Below, piece by piece: positions 7,815 to 16,441 of a stretch of 40,468 bases of DNA. The notes below the pieces were generated by a model. It saw only the letters and a list, made by a program, of their open reading frames with translations. It was not told the DNA's origin and ran no database searches. Each line of letters opens with the position of its first letter. Positions within the stretch are counted from its first letter, which is position 1. The position numbers and the translations under genes were made by a program. The DNA comes from an uncultured Collinsella sp. (GTDB taxonomy: Bacteria > Actinomycetota > Coriobacteriia > Coriobacteriales > Coriobacteriaceae): assembly GCA_900545555.1 (NCBI GenBank), contig UQZI01000010.1, positions 1 through 40,468 of the forward strand, in the 5' to 3' direction.

Positions 7815-10800
7815 ATGCTCATTCACCGTATAGCCGCGCAGCTCTACACTGCCGAGGCCTTGCAGACCGTCGAGGCCGGACTCGATGCCGGCGAGGACGT
7901 GACGCTGGCCGTGTCGCAGTCGGGCCGTACGCTCATGGCGGCAGCCCAGTTTGCGCGCCGTCCGCGTCCCACGGTCTATATCGTGAGCGGCGAGGACGCT
8001 GCCGATCGCGCCGCGCGCAGCCTGGCCGCCTATGTGGGCCTGGCGCACGTGTGCCGCTTTCCCGAGCGCAAGGACTACCCGTGGCGCGAGCAGGCGCCCG
8101 ACGATGCCGTGGTGGCGCAGCGCTGCGAGGCCCTGGGACGCATCGTGCGCGGTGACAACTGCATTATGGTTGCCTCGGCCCGCGCGTTGCTGCGTTGCGT
8201 GCCGCCAGTCGAGAGCCGCTACTGGGAGTCCACGACCTTTGCGGTGGGCGAGGAGATCCCTTTTGACGAGGTGCCGCAGCGCCTGGTGGGCATGGGCTAT
8301 ACCAATGCCGGTGCCGCCGACGCGCCCGGCCTGTTCCGCGTGCACGGTGATACCGTCGAGGTGTTCCCCGCGCAGGAGAAGGCACCCGTGCGCATTGAGT
8401 TCTTTGGCGACGAGATTGATCGCATCCGCCGCATGGTGAGTTCCACGGGGCAGACCATCGGCAACGAGGACAGCATCGAAATCTTCCCCTGCCGCGAGCT
8501 GGCGCTCACCGACGAGGCCGTTCACAACATGCACGTGGCGCTCTACCGCGCCAGCCAGGACGACAGTAAGCTGGCGGCGCTGCTCGAGATGGTGGATGCA
8601 CGCATCGTCACGCCCGAGCTCGACCGCTTTTTGCCGGTGATGTACGGCCAGACCGTGAGCCCGCTGTCGCATGTGAGCGGCCAGGCGCTCGTGGTGCTGT
8701 CCGAGCCGCGCTCGCTGTTCGACGACTGCCTGCGCGCCTACGAGGATATCGAGGCACGCGCCGGCGAGGCGGGGATTGACCGCTTGGACGGTCTGTACGT
8801 GCGCGCCCAGCAGCTCGACTTTGGTGCCCAGCAGCGCTTGAACTACGTGAGCTTGATTCGTGCCGGTGGTGCGGTGACGGCAGAGCTCAAGATTGAGCAG
8901 CCGGCCATCGCGGGCTCGGACAATCGCTTTATGACGCGCATCCAGGAGGTCGTGGGCAAGCGCTATGCCTGCGTGTTTGCCATCCCCGACCGCGGTGCAC
9001 GCGAGTCGATGGAGCTCACCTTTGGCGATGAGGGTATTACCTTTGAGGAGTCGCTGACGGCCGCGCCCGAAAATGCCGGCGCTATCGGTGACCGCGTGCG
9101 CGTGGCAGCAGCGGATTCCGCCGACCGTACCGCACGCCAGGAGGCCCATGCTTCCATTCGCGAGCGTAAGGCCGACGCGCTCAACGCCCGCTCGCTCGAG
9201 GCGGGCGCGGCCCAGGCCGCCGCCGGTGCCGCCGTGCCCACCATCTCGCGCGGACGCGTGACCTTTGTCGATGCCGCCCTGCCGCAGGGCGTGGTGGTGC
9301 CTGATGCCAACCTGGCCGTGTTTTCGATCGCCGACCTCAACGCCCGCATGGACGCCAACCGCGCGCGCAGCCGCCGCAAGGTGGACATTACGCAGATCAC
9401 CTTCCCGTTTAAGCCGGGAGACTACGTGGTGCACGCCACCCACGGCATCGCGCTCTTTAGCGAGATCGCGCGCCAGGAAGTGGGTGGCAAGGAGCGCGAC
9501 TACTTTTTGCTGGAATATGCCGACGGCGACAAGCTCTACGTGCCGCTCGAGCAGGTCGACCGTATCACGAGATACGTCGGTCCCGACGGCGACAAGCCGC
9601 GCCTGACCAGGCTCAACACCGCCGACTGGACGCGCGCCACCAACAAGGCGCGCAAAAACGCCAAAAAGCTGGCGTTTGACCTGGTCGATCTGTATACGCG
9701 CCGCTCGTCGATTACCGGTATCGCCTGCCCGCCCGACACGCCCGAGCAGATCGAGATGGAGGAGAGCTTTCCTTACGACGAGACGCGCGACCAGCTGGAG
9801 GCCATCGCCGACATTAAGGCCGACATGGAGGCGCCCAAGCCCATGGACCGCCTGCTGTGCGGCGACGTGGGCTTTGGCAAGACCGAGGTCGCCCTGCGCG
9901 CGGCGTTTAAGTGCGTGGACTCCGGCCGCCAAGTCATGGTGCTCTGCCCCACGACCATTCTGGCCCAGCAGCACTACGAGACCTTCTTTGAGCGTTTTGC
10001 CCCGTTTGGCCTCGAGGTCGAAGTGCTCAGCCGCTTCCGCACCCCGGCGCAGCAGAAACGCGCGCTCAAGGCGTTTGCCGAGGGCACGATCGATGTGCTC
10101 ATCGGCACCCACCGCCTGCTTTCGGCCGATGTGAACCCCAAGAACCTGGGCCTGGTGATCATCGACGAGGAGCAGCGCTTTGGCGTGCAGCACAAGGAGC
10201 AGCTCAAGAACCTGCGTGAGCAGATTGACGTGCTCACGCTTTCGGCAACGCCTATTCCGCGAACCATGCAGATGGCCACGAGCGGCGTGCGCGACATGAG
10301 CCTGATCACGACGCCGCCGACCGGGCGTCGCCCCGTGATCGTGCACGTGGGGGAGTACGACCCCGACGTGGTGAGTGCGGCGATTCGCCTGGAGGTGGGC
10401 CGCGGCGGTCAGGTGTACTATGTGTCCAACCGCGTCAAGACCATCGACGACGCCGTGGCGCGCGTGCACGAGGCCGCGCCCGAGGCGCGCGTGGGCGTGG
10501 CGCACGGCAAGATGAGCCCGCGCGAGGTCGAGGATGTGATGATCGAGTTCGCGACCAAAAAGATCGACGTGCTCATCGCTACGACCATCGTGGAGAGCGG
10601 CATCGACAACGCGACCGCCAACACGCTGATCATCGAGGACTCGCAGCGCCTGGGTCTGGCACAGCTCTACCAGCTCAAGGGCCGTGTGGGCCGTTCTTCC
10701 ACGCAGGCCTACGCGTACTTTATGTTCCCGGGCGAGCTGCCGCTCACCGAGGAGGCCACGGCGCGCCTGACCGCACTTTCCGAGTTCCAGGACTTGGGCA

Positions 10801-11447
10801 GCGGCATGCGCATCGCCATGCGCGACCTGGAGATTCGCGGCGCCGGCTCGCTTATGGGCGCCGAGCAGCACGGCAACTTGTCGAGCGTGGGCTTTGACCT
10901 GTTTACGCAGATGTTGGGCCAGGCGGTAGCCGAGGCGCGCGGCGATGACGACGCCGGCGTGGAGGCGGCGAGCGTGGGCATTAACCTGCCTGCCGATTAC
11001 TTCTTGTCCGAGGAGTACCTGCCGGCGGTGGACCAGCGCGTGCTCGTGTACCGCAAGCTCGCGGCGGCTGAGGACCTGGAGAGCATCGACGAGGTGCAGG
11101 AAGAGACCGAGGCCGCGCACGGTGAGCTGCCGCTGGCGGGGCTCAACCTGTTCAACCGCGCGCGTATTCGTATCCGCGGCGAGCGCTTGGGGCTCGAGAG
11201 CGTCACGCTCAGCGGCGGCCGCATCACGTTTTTGGGCGTCGACGTGCCCAAGAAGGTGGCCTTTGAACTAAAGACCCGCTATGGCGCGGTGAACTTCCCC
11301 AAGAGCCGCAAACTGTCGGTGCCTTACAAGGCGGGCGCCGGTGCGGGCAGCGGCCTGGGTCGCGGCCTCGACGCCAACGACGGCACCGGCCCGGTGGCGG
11401 CGGCACTCATGCTGCTGCAGCAGTTGGGTGCTAGCGACGACGACTAA
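7815..11447 (+). CDS. mfd: Transcription-repair coupling factor Mfd
   Basis: The 1210-residue protein has the full Mfd layout. An N-terminal UvrB-like module comes first, then the RNA polymerase interaction/CarD-like domain near residue 530 (FKPGDYVVHATHGIALF). The RecG-like SF2 motor follows, with Walker A GDVGFGKTEVALRAAFK near 682, the DEEQ box IIDEEQRFGV near 782 and LSATPIPRTMQMA. The TRG and C-terminal autoinhibitory domain complete it. It removes RNA polymerase stalled at DNA damage and recruits UvrA. The start at 7815 follows GGAGGA; the upstream in-frame ATG at 7788 lies inside the terminator tail. It is slightly longer than the E. coli protein, with an Ala/Gly-rich insertion near residues 445-480 and an Asp-rich C-terminus. 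Confidence 0.98.
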   Translation: MLIHRIAAQLYTAEALQTVEAGLDAGEDVTLAVSQSGRTLMAAAQFARRPRPTVYIVSGEDAADRAARSLAAYVGLAHVCRFPERKDYPWREQAPDDAVVAQRCEALGRIVRGDNCIMVASARALLRCVPPVESRYWESTTFAVGEEIPFDEVPQRLVGMGYTNAGAADAPGLFRVHGDTVEVFPAQEKAPVRIEFFGDEIDRIRRMVSSTGQTIGNEDSIEIFPCRELALTDEAVHNMHVALYRASQDDSKLAALLEMVDARIVTPELDRFLPVMYGQTVSPLSHVSGQALVVLSEPRSLFDDCLRAYEDIEARAGEAGIDRLDGLYVRAQQLDFGAQQRLNYVSLIRAGGAVTAELKIEQPAIAGSDNRFMTRIQEVVGKRYACVFAIPDRGARESMELTFGDEGITFEESLTAAPENAGAIGDRVRVAAADSADRTARQEAHASIRERKADALNARSLEAGAAQAAAGAAVPTISRGRVTFVDAALPQGVVVPDANLAVFSIADLNARMDANRARSRRKVDITQITFPFKPGDYVVHATHGIALFSEIARQEVGGKERDYFLLEYADGDKLYVPLEQVDRITRYVGPDGDKPRLTRLNTADWTRATNKARKNAKKLAFDLVDLYTRRSSITGIACPPDTPEQIEMEESFPYDETRDQLEAIADIKADMEAPKPMDRLLCGDVGFGKTEVALRAAFKCVDSGRQVMVLCPTTILAQQHYETFFERFAPFGLEVEVLSRFRTPAQQKRALKAFAEGTIDVLIGTHRLLSADVNPKNLGLVIIDEEQRFGVQHKEQLKNLREQIDVLTLSATPIPRTMQMATSGVRDMSLITTPPTGRRPVIVHVGEYDPDVVSAAIRLEVGRGGQVYYVSNRVKTIDDAVARVHEAAPEARVGVAHGKMSPREVEDVMIEFATKKIDVLIATTIVESGIDNATANTLIIEDSQRLGLAQLYQLKGRVGRSSTQAYAYFMFPGELPLTEEATARLTALSEFQDLGSGMRIAMRDLEIRGAGSLMGAEQHGNLSSVGFDLFTQMLGQAVAEARGDDDAGVEAASVGINLPADYFLSEEYLPAVDQRVLVYRKLAAAEDLESIDEVQEETEAAHGELPLAGLNLFNRARIRIRGERLGLESVTLSGGRITFLGVDVPKKVAFELKTRYGAVNFPKSRKLSVPYKAGAGAGSGLGRGLDANDGTGPVAAALMLLQQLGASDDD

Positions 11448-11458
11448 CAAGTAGGGGG

Positions 11459-11492
11459 CGTGGCGGGATGAAGTCGTCTTTGTCCCGCCACG
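11459..11492 (+). terminator. Hairpin after mfd
   Basis: A perfect 10-bp stem CGTGGCGGGA/TCCCGCCACG encloses a 14-base loop right after the mfd stop. There is no clear T run, so it may be a weak terminator or a 3'-end stabiliser. Confidence 0.5.
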
Positions 11493-11527
11493 TTGCAGGT
11501 TGATTCCAGCTCCATCGAAAGGAAAGC

Positions 11528-12391
11528 ATGTTCGGATACATCTATAAGAAAGATGCCGCCATCATCGCGGTTGTCCTGTGCCTTTGTCTGGGCGTGGGCA
11601 GCTTCTTCGATTATCAGATCTCGAGCGCGCTGTTCAACATCGGCAGCATGTACGGTCGCTTTATCGAGGCCGCCGGCGAGCTGCCGTTTGAGCTGACGGC
11701 GAGCGTTGCGGGCGTTATGCTCGTGCGCGCGGTGCGTCCCGATTCCAGAGGGAGCAAATGGCTCGCCGTGCTCGGCGTCCTTGTCAACATTGGCCTGGCC
11801 GGCTACGAGGTCGTTTCGTCTCTGAGGGTTGGCGGCAAACTCATCGCGGTTCAGCTGGTGCTGACGTTTGTGCTGGTCATCGCTGCCAACCTCATCGCCT
11901 ACCGCCTCACACGCGACACCGACCCCGATGAGCTCACGCGCTGGGCGTTGATGGTACTTGCCGTGTGGGTCGCTCAGGCCATTATCCTCAACGTGATCGT
12001 CAAGCCGCTGTGGTCGCGCCCGCGCATGCGCGTGATCGAGGTGACGCAGGGACTCGATTTTCAGCCGTGGTGGGTGATCGGCAATCCCGACAAATGGACT
12101 TATATCGCCGCCGGCGTGATCAAGGACGGCTTCAAGTCGTTTGCGAGCGGACACACGGCGCATGCGGCGATCGGCCTTATGCTCGCCGGGCTTCCCGCGG
12201 CAGCCTTTACGGAAAAACCTTCGCGTCGCCGTGTAATCTTTTGGGCGGCGGTTGTTGTTGCAGCGTTCGTCGCCTTTGGCCGCATCGTGATCGGAGCGCA
12301 TTTTTTGAGCGATGTGAGCTGCGGCTTTGCCCTGGTGCTGGCGCTTGAGTGCCTTGCCGCGCGCATTGCCTATCCCAACGGCGTACAATAG
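11528..12391 (+). CDS. PAP2-superfamily membrane phosphatase
   Basis: The 287-residue integral membrane protein has about six hydrophobic segments. It carries the three-part PAP2 signature: KPLWSRPR near residue 158, the FASGHTAHA block near 206 with the central His, and GRIVIGAHFLSDV near 250 with the catalytic His and the Asp of the R-x5-H-x3-D motif. Such enzymes remove phosphate from membrane lipids such as phosphatidic acid or undecaprenyl pyrophosphate. The active site is expected to face outward. The long N-terminal part before the signature (about 150 residues) is an extra helical bundle. AAAGGAAAG precedes the start. The substrate is not determined by the sequence. Confidence 0.9.
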   Translation: MFGYIYKKDAAIIAVVLCLCLGVGSFFDYQISSALFNIGSMYGRFIEAAGELPFELTASVAGVMLVRAVRPDSRGSKWLAVLGVLVNIGLAGYEVVSSLRVGGKLIAVQLVLTFVLVIAANLIAYRLTRDTDPDELTRWALMVLAVWVAQAIILNVIVKPLWSRPRMRVIEVTQGLDFQPWWVIGNPDKWTYIAAGVIKDGFKSFASGHTAHAAIGLMLAGLPAAAFTEKPSRRRVIFWAAVVVAAFVAFGRIVIGAHFLSDVSCGFALVLALECLAARIAYPNGVQ

Positions 12392-12436
12392 CTCCGTTTG
12401 AATCATCTGGCCGATACCCGGTAAGAGAGGATTGCC

Positions 12437-13462
12437 ATGCTCGCGTTTAACAACGATTATTCCCACGGCGCACATCCGGCAGTGCTGCAGGCGCTCGTCG
12501 ACACCAATATGGAGCCGCAGCCCGGCTACGGTACCGATGCGCACACCGAGCGTGCCAAGCAGCTTATCCGCGAGGCCTGTCAGGCCCCCGATGCCGACGT
12601 GTTTTTTCTGGTGGGCGGCACGCAGGCCAACGCGACGGTGATTGACATGCTGCTTGCGCCCTACGAGGGCGTTGTTGCCGCCGAGACCGGCCACGTCGCC
12701 TGTCACGAGGCGGGCGCCATCGAGTTTGGCGGCCACAAGGTGCTCACCATCCCCGGCTACGAGGGCAAGATGCACGCCGAGGACCTCGAGAACTATATCC
12801 AGGTGTTCTACGAAAACGAGAGCTACGAGCACACGGTGTTCCCGGGTGCCGTGTACGTGAGCCTATCGACCGAGTACGGCACGCTGTACTCCAAGGCCGA
12901 GCTCGCGGCGATTCACGCGGTGTGCCAGAAGCGCGAGATTCCGCTGTTTGTGGATGGCGCCCGCCTGGCCTATGCGCTGGCGGCCGATGAGTGCGACATT
13001 ACCCTGCCCGAGCTGGCGCAGCTGTGCGACGTGTTCTACATCGGCGGCACCAAGTGCGGCGCGCTTTGCGGCGAGGCCGTGGTGTTTTGCGGCATGCACG
13101 CTCCGGCGCATCCCATTCCGCGCATTAAGCAGCACGGCGCGCTGTTGGCCAAGGGTCGCCTGACGGGCGTGCAGTTTGAGGCGCTCTTTACCGACGGCCT
13201 GTATTTTGAGATTGGTCGCCAGGCGATCGAGACGGCTCAGGCGCTTCGTCGAGTGCTGCACGAGCGCGGCTACCAGTTCTTTTTGGAGACGCCCACAAAC
13301 CAGCAGTTTGTGATTCTGCCCAACGAGGATATGGCCCGCATTCGCGAGCATGCCTCGATCGAGTACTGGGAAAAGTACGACGAGACCCACACCGTGGTGC
13401 GCTTTTGCACTAGCTGGGCCACGACGCAGGAGGACATCGACGCGTTGGCGGCTGTCCTGTAA
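12437..13462 (+). CDS. Low-specificity threonine aldolase / beta-eliminating lyase family
   Basis: The 341-residue PLP enzyme begins with FNNDYSHGAHPAVLQAL and has GYGTDAHTERAKQLI and FLVGGTQANATVIDMLL. The cofactor-binding Asp is in LFVDGARLAYAL, and the PLP lysine is K206 in YIGGTKCGAL. Family members cleave L-threonine or L-allo-threonine to glycine and acetaldehyde, though relatives act on other beta-hydroxy amino acids. It is cytoplasmic. The ATG follows GAGAGG and lies 45 bases after the PAP2 gene, so co-transcription is possible. It ends in a strong GC-rich hairpin. The sequence does not settle whether threonine is the real substrate. Confidence 0.88.
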   Translation: MLAFNNDYSHGAHPAVLQALVDTNMEPQPGYGTDAHTERAKQLIREACQAPDADVFFLVGGTQANATVIDMLLAPYEGVVAAETGHVACHEAGAIEFGGHKVLTIPGYEGKMHAEDLENYIQVFYENESYEHTVFPGAVYVSLSTEYGTLYSKAELAAIHAVCQKREIPLFVDGARLAYALAADECDITLPELAQLCDVFYIGGTKCGALCGEAVVFCGMHAPAHPIPRIKQHGALLAKGRLTGVQFEALFTDGLYFEIGRQAIETAQALRRVLHERGYQFFLETPTNQQFVILPNEDMARIREHASIEYWEKYDETHTVVRFCTSWATTQEDIDALAAVL

Positions 13463-13481
13463 GTTGACATGATGACGGGGG

Positions 13482-13522
13482 CCGCCCTGCGCTGGGTTTG
13501 GCGCAGGGCGGTCTTTGCTTTT
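13482..13522 (+). terminator. Terminator after the aldolase-like gene
   Basis: An 11-bp perfect stem CCGCCCTGCGC/GCGCAGGGCGG (13482-13492, 13501-13511) is followed by TCTTTGCTTTTT. It ends just before the ribosome site of the GNAT gene. Confidence 0.82.
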
Positions 13523-13539
13523 TGGGGGAGAAGGGTTGT

Positions 13540-14130
13540 ATGACCGAGATGTCCGAGCCGACGATTCGCCTGGCGACGCCCGATGATGCGCCGGCGTTGC
13601 TTGCCATCTATGAGCCGTATGTGCGCCAGACGGCGATTACCTGCGAATACGAGGTGCCGAGCGTTGAGGAGTTCGCCGGGCGCATCGAACGTACGCTCGA
13701 GCGCTATCCGTATCTGGTGATGGAGCTGGACGGGCGTCCAGTGGGTTATGCCTATGTGAGCGCGCTTAACAGCCGCGAGGCCTATGACTGGTCGGTCGAG
13801 ACGTCGATCTATCTGGCGCGCGACGTGCGCCACGGCGGGCTGGGCCGCAGGCTGCACGACGCGCTCAAGCAGTGCCTGATCGCGATGGGCATCACCAACA
13901 TGTGCGCGCTCATCGCCGTGCCGCACGACAAGGACGACGAGTATCTAACGCACAACAGCCAGGACTTCCATGCCCATATGGGATATCGCTTGGTGGGTGC
14001 TTTCGACCGCTGTGCCCAAAAGTTCGGCCGCTGGTACGACATGTGCTGGATGGAGTTGGTCCTGGCCGAGCGCACGCCCAACCAACCCAAGCCAACCTGG
14101 TTCCCCGACCTTCCTAAACCTACCATTTAG
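13540..14130 (+). CDS. GNAT acetyltransferase, phosphinothricin-acetyltransferase-like
   Basis: The 196-residue protein shows the GNAT fold with an order typical of the Pat/YwnH group: TPDDAPALLAIYEPYV near the N-terminus, an ITCEYEVPSVEEF block, YPYLVMELDGRPVGYAYV, WSVETSIYLARDVRHGGLGRRLHDAL (acetyl-CoA loop) and a C-terminal MGYRLVGAFDRCAQKFGRWYDM. Family members acetylate amino groups of glufosinate-like or methionine sulfone-type compounds. The natural substrate here is unknown. GGGGGAGAAGGG precedes the ATG at 13540; an ATG at 13549 is an alternative. The last codons lie inside a repeat hairpin shared with the convergent GntR gene. Confidence 0.87.
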   Translation: MTEMSEPTIRLATPDDAPALLAIYEPYVRQTAITCEYEVPSVEEFAGRIERTLERYPYLVMELDGRPVGYAYVSALNSREAYDWSVETSIYLARDVRHGGLGRRLHDALKQCLIAMGITNMCALIAVPHDKDDEYLTHNSQDFHAHMGYRLVGAFDRCAQKFGRWYDMCWMELVLAERTPNQPKPTWFPDLPKPTI

Positions 14131-14153
14131 GGACAGGTTTATTTTGGCAGGTT
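14117..14153. repeat. GGGACAG-core hairpin at convergent gene ends
   Basis: AACCTACCA (14117-14125) pairs with TGGCAGGTT (14145-14153) around a core containing GGGACAGG. It covers the stop codons of both the GNAT gene and the minus-strand GntR gene, so it may serve as a bidirectional terminator. The same arms and core recur at 21593, 23724 (degraded) and 31934. Confidence 0.8.
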
Positions 14154-14874
14154 AGCCGATGGGCTCGGTGTATTTGGCGCGGTCGGTTCGTTGGATGCGC
14201 TTGGAGACGTGGAGCGGGCGGCCGTCGGTGTCGTAGACGTAGTCGGTGATAAGGATTAATGCCTGCCCGCGCTCAACGTTGAGCAAAAACGCCTCGTTTT
14301 GCGAGGCATAGCACACCTCGAAGGTCTTGTGTCCTTGTGCCGGCGCGCGATGGAATTCTTGACGCAGCGTGGCGTAGAGCGAACCGTTGATATCGCGATC
14401 GATGAGTGCCTCAAAGCTTGGCGGCAGATAGGTGGTCTCTAGGCACAGCGGCGCGTCGTCCAGATAGCGCAGTCGGACGAGCTTGACGAGTTTGCTGCCC
14501 ACGGCGGCATCGAAAAACTTGGCCACGCTACCCGTTGCCTTGGCAAAGCCCGAGTCCACCGTGCGCGTGGTGGGCTTCATGCCCTGGCCCTGGATCTGCG
14601 CTGTGTAGCTCGAAAACACCAGGTTGTTCTCGTGGAGCGCCGGCGTGTCGGCCACAAAGGCGCCGCGCCCGCGCTCGGTGCGAACCAGGCCCTCGTCAAC
14701 AAGCACCTTAAGGGCATGGCGCACGGTGCTGCGCGACAGACCCGATTCGTCCATGAGTTCCATCTCGGACGGCAGTTTGTCTCCGCGCGCGTAGGTGCCG
14801 GCGGCGATGCGGTCGCGCAGCATGCCCGCCAAGCGCTCGTATTGGGCCAGTTTCTTTTTAGACGAAGCATTCAT
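14152..14874 (-). CDS. GntR/HutC-family regulator (UTRA domain), divergent from deglycase gene
   Basis: The 240-residue protein has an N-terminal GntR winged helix (about 10-78; GDKLPSEMELMDESGLSRSTVRHALKVLVDEGLVRTERGRGAFV) and a C-terminal UTRA effector domain. It is transcribed away from the SIS deglycase gene at 15080 across a 205-base gap with repeated TGTAT-type sites. Regulators of this family usually sense a phosphorylated sugar or sugar-amine and repress the neighbouring catabolic gene. Control of the 15080 gene is therefore likely but inferred. Its stop is inside the hairpin at 14117-14153. The start region reads MNASSKKKLAQYERLAGML. Confidence 0.92.
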   Translation of the reverse strand: MNASSKKKLAQYERLAGMLRDRIAAGTYARGDKLPSEMELMDESGLSRSTVRHALKVLVDEGLVRTERGRGAFVADTPALHENNLVFSSYTAQIQGQGMKPTTRTVDSGFAKATGSVAKFFDAAVGSKLVKLVRLRYLDDAPLCLETTYLPPSFEALIDRDINGSLYATLRQEFHRAPAQGHKTFEVCYASQNEAFLLNVERGQALILITDYVYDTDGRPLHVSKRIQRTDRAKYTEPIG

Positions 14875-14884
14875 GCGATCAACC

Positions 14885-15039
14885 TGTATCTAACCTGTAT
14901 ACTTACCGAACCAAGCATGTATCCAACATGACAACAAAACCGCTGGTAATGGATTGCCGAAAACCTTAGCAGCAATATTTCTAAAACAAATATAGCATAC
15001 AACTAGTCGACAACACCAAAACATGTATGTAACTTGTAT
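14885..15039. promoter_or_regulatory. Divergent control region with repeated TGTAT sites
   Basis: Two near-identical 16-mers of form TGTATSTAACYTGTAT lie at 14885-14900 and 15024-15039, one close to each divergent gene. A partial copy (TGTATCCAACATG) is at 14918-14930. The stretch between is AT-rich, unlike its surroundings. The layout suits binding by the adjacent HutC-type regulator. I could not place a convincing -35/-10 pair. Confidence 0.6.
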
Positions 15040-15079
15040 GCCATCAAGAGCATCAAACGAGAAGAAAGGCTGATGCGCG

Positions 15080-16072
15080 ATGACTACTCAGGAACAGGTT
15101 AAGGATGTCGTCTCCCAGGTTTTGGCTGACAAGGCAGACAAGGGCGGCATCAAGCGCGTTGTGTGGATCGGCGCCGGCGGATCTAACGGTGGTAACTATC
15201 CTGCCCAGTATTTTATGGAGCACGAGGCCACGCAGGTCGTGAGCTCCAGCTACACCAGCAACGAGTTCGTGCACGCCACGCCCGCCTATGTCAACGAGAA
15301 CACCCTGGCCGTCGTCGTGTCCATGCGCGGCACCAAGGAGACCATCGTTGCCGCCCAGGTCGCCAAGGACCACGGCGCCAGCACCATCGCCATCTATGTT
15401 GACGAGTCCGGCCTCACCGAGGTCTGCGACTACAAGATCCAGTACGACAGCCTGGCCGTCGACGAGTCCTGCATGGGCCGTACCAACTCCGCCGTCGTGA
15501 CCATGATCGCCATGGAGCTCACGCAGCAGACCGAGGGCTATGCCGAGTACGAGACCGCTATGGCCGCTTTCGACTTGGTCGACCCCATCTATCGCAAGGC
15601 CGTCGAGTACACCCGTCCGCTCGCTGCCAAGTGGGCCGAGCAGAACGCCGACAAGCCCTGCATCAACGTGATGGCTCAGGGTCCGCTCTTTGGTGCCGCC
15701 TACGTCTTTAGCATCTGCAACGTGCAGGAGATGCTGCAAATCGACTCCTGCACCATCAACACCTGCGACTTCTTCCATGGCCCCTTCGAGATCCTAGACA
15801 AGCGCACCTCGCTGTTCCAGCTCATCAGCGTCGGCCGCAGCCGCTGCAACGACGAGCGCGGCATCCGCTTCGTCAACCAGTACGGTGGCGAGCGCGTCTA
15901 TCAGCTCGACGCCAAGGAGCTCGGCCTCAACGACATCAAGGACAGCGTGAGCGAGTACTTCAATCACCTGATCTTTGCGCCGATCCTCAACAACGTGTAC
16001 ATGCGCGCGCTTTCTGCCGTCACCCACAAGGACTACATGACGCGCCGCTACATGTGGAAGTTGGAGTATTAG
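15080..16072 (+). CDS. SIS-domain sugar-amine deglycase (FrlB/GfrE-F-like), copy 1
   Basis: The 330-residue protein has two SIS domains. The first opens with VVWIGAGGSNGGNYPAQYFM (27-46) and includes VVSMRGTKETI (79-89); the second includes INVMAQGPLFGAAYVFSIC (about 195-213). It ends in TRRYMWKLEY. The layout matches deglycases that split fructoselysine-6-P or glucoselysine-6-P into hexose-6-P and lysine. The motif that reads GEYFHGPFE in the other two copies reads CDFFHGPFE here (C229, D230, H233), so an Asp sits where GlmS-type SIS enzymes have a catalytic Glu. The start at 15080 has AGAAAGG upstream; the nearer ATG at 15073 is out of frame. A distinct substrate or altered chemistry is possible. 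Confidence 0.87.
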   Translation: MTTQEQVKDVVSQVLADKADKGGIKRVVWIGAGGSNGGNYPAQYFMEHEATQVVSSSYTSNEFVHATPAYVNENTLAVVVSMRGTKETIVAAQVAKDHGASTIAIYVDESGLTEVCDYKIQYDSLAVDESCMGRTNSAVVTMIAMELTQQTEGYAEYETAMAAFDLVDPIYRKAVEYTRPLAAKWAEQNADKPCINVMAQGPLFGAAYVFSICNVQEMLQIDSCTINTCDFFHGPFEILDKRTSLFQLISVGRSRCNDERGIRFVNQYGGERVYQLDAKELGLNDIKDSVSEYFNHLIFAPILNNVYMRALSAVTHKDYMTRRYMWKLEY

Positions 16073-16235
16073 TTACGCCGTTCTACCGAACGGCGTAACG
16101 GCTCGACGCTGCGCGGGCCGCATTTGGACAATCTGGCGTTCAACTTCAAGGGCGCGACCAGAAGGTCAGCGCCCTTTCGTTTCACACCACCTTGCCTCAA
16201 ATGCGACCCGCTCGCTGACTTATGCTCAACCAGCG
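16072..16235. repeat. Structured intergenic repeat, copy A
   Basis: The repeat starts on the last base of the deglycase stop codon. It opens with an 11-bp hairpin (GTTACGCCGTT, loop CTACCG, then the complement) at 16072-16099 and a tail GGCTCGACGCTGCGC. It then has a strong internal hairpin with an AGAA loop (16148-16176) followed by TTCGTTT, and ends in TCGCTGACTTATG... (16212-16235). The same order of parts recurs at 24579-24788 with compensated stem changes. The internal hairpin could act as a terminator. Confidence 0.75.
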
Positions 16236-16241
16236 GCGCCT

Positions 16242-16324
16242 TAGTCGTTGGGGACGTTCTTAAATGACTAGGCATTCAGGAACGTCCCCAACGACTAGTC
16301 ATTTAAGAACGTCCCCAATGACTA
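16242..16324. repeat. Inverted pair of GGGGACGTTC-core hairpins
   Basis: A 29-base unit, TAGTCGTT-GGGGACGTTCTTA-AATGACTA (16242-16270), recurs in opposite orientation at 16296-16324, with a partial third unit at 16278-16297. Each full unit folds on itself through its 8-base arms, and the pair can also fold together. The arrangement resembles REP/BIME elements that are mobilised by RAYT transposases. No such transposase is in the window. Confidence 0.82.
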
Positions 16325-16373
16325 CCCAATGAGTATGTGGGGAAACAGATTTTTCCGTTCGGCGATTTGTGTC

Positions 16374-16402
16374 TTGAAAAATGTATATAACGACTATAAC
16401 GT
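16374..16402 (+). promoter_or_regulatory. Promoter and operator candidate before the EamA transporter gene
   Basis: TTGAAA (16374-16379) could be a -35, with TATAAC (16395-16400) as the -10, though the spacing of 15 is short. The two TATAACG copies (16386-16392 and 16395-16401) make TATAACGACTATAACG, almost the same as TATAATGACCATAACG before the PTS genes (17675-17690). A shared regulator is likely. Confidence 0.5.
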
Positions 16403-16441
16403 AGTGTGAAACATATTGGAAACAATATCGAGGAGGCTGCG

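Noticed and set aside
7242..11120. 1292-residue open frame antisense to mfd, and similar long antisense frames over the ABC exporter, rmuC and the M16C gene
   Set aside because: They mirror GC-rich codon bias of strong sense genes, have no family motifs, and are His/Leu/Arg-rich as expected for such shadows.
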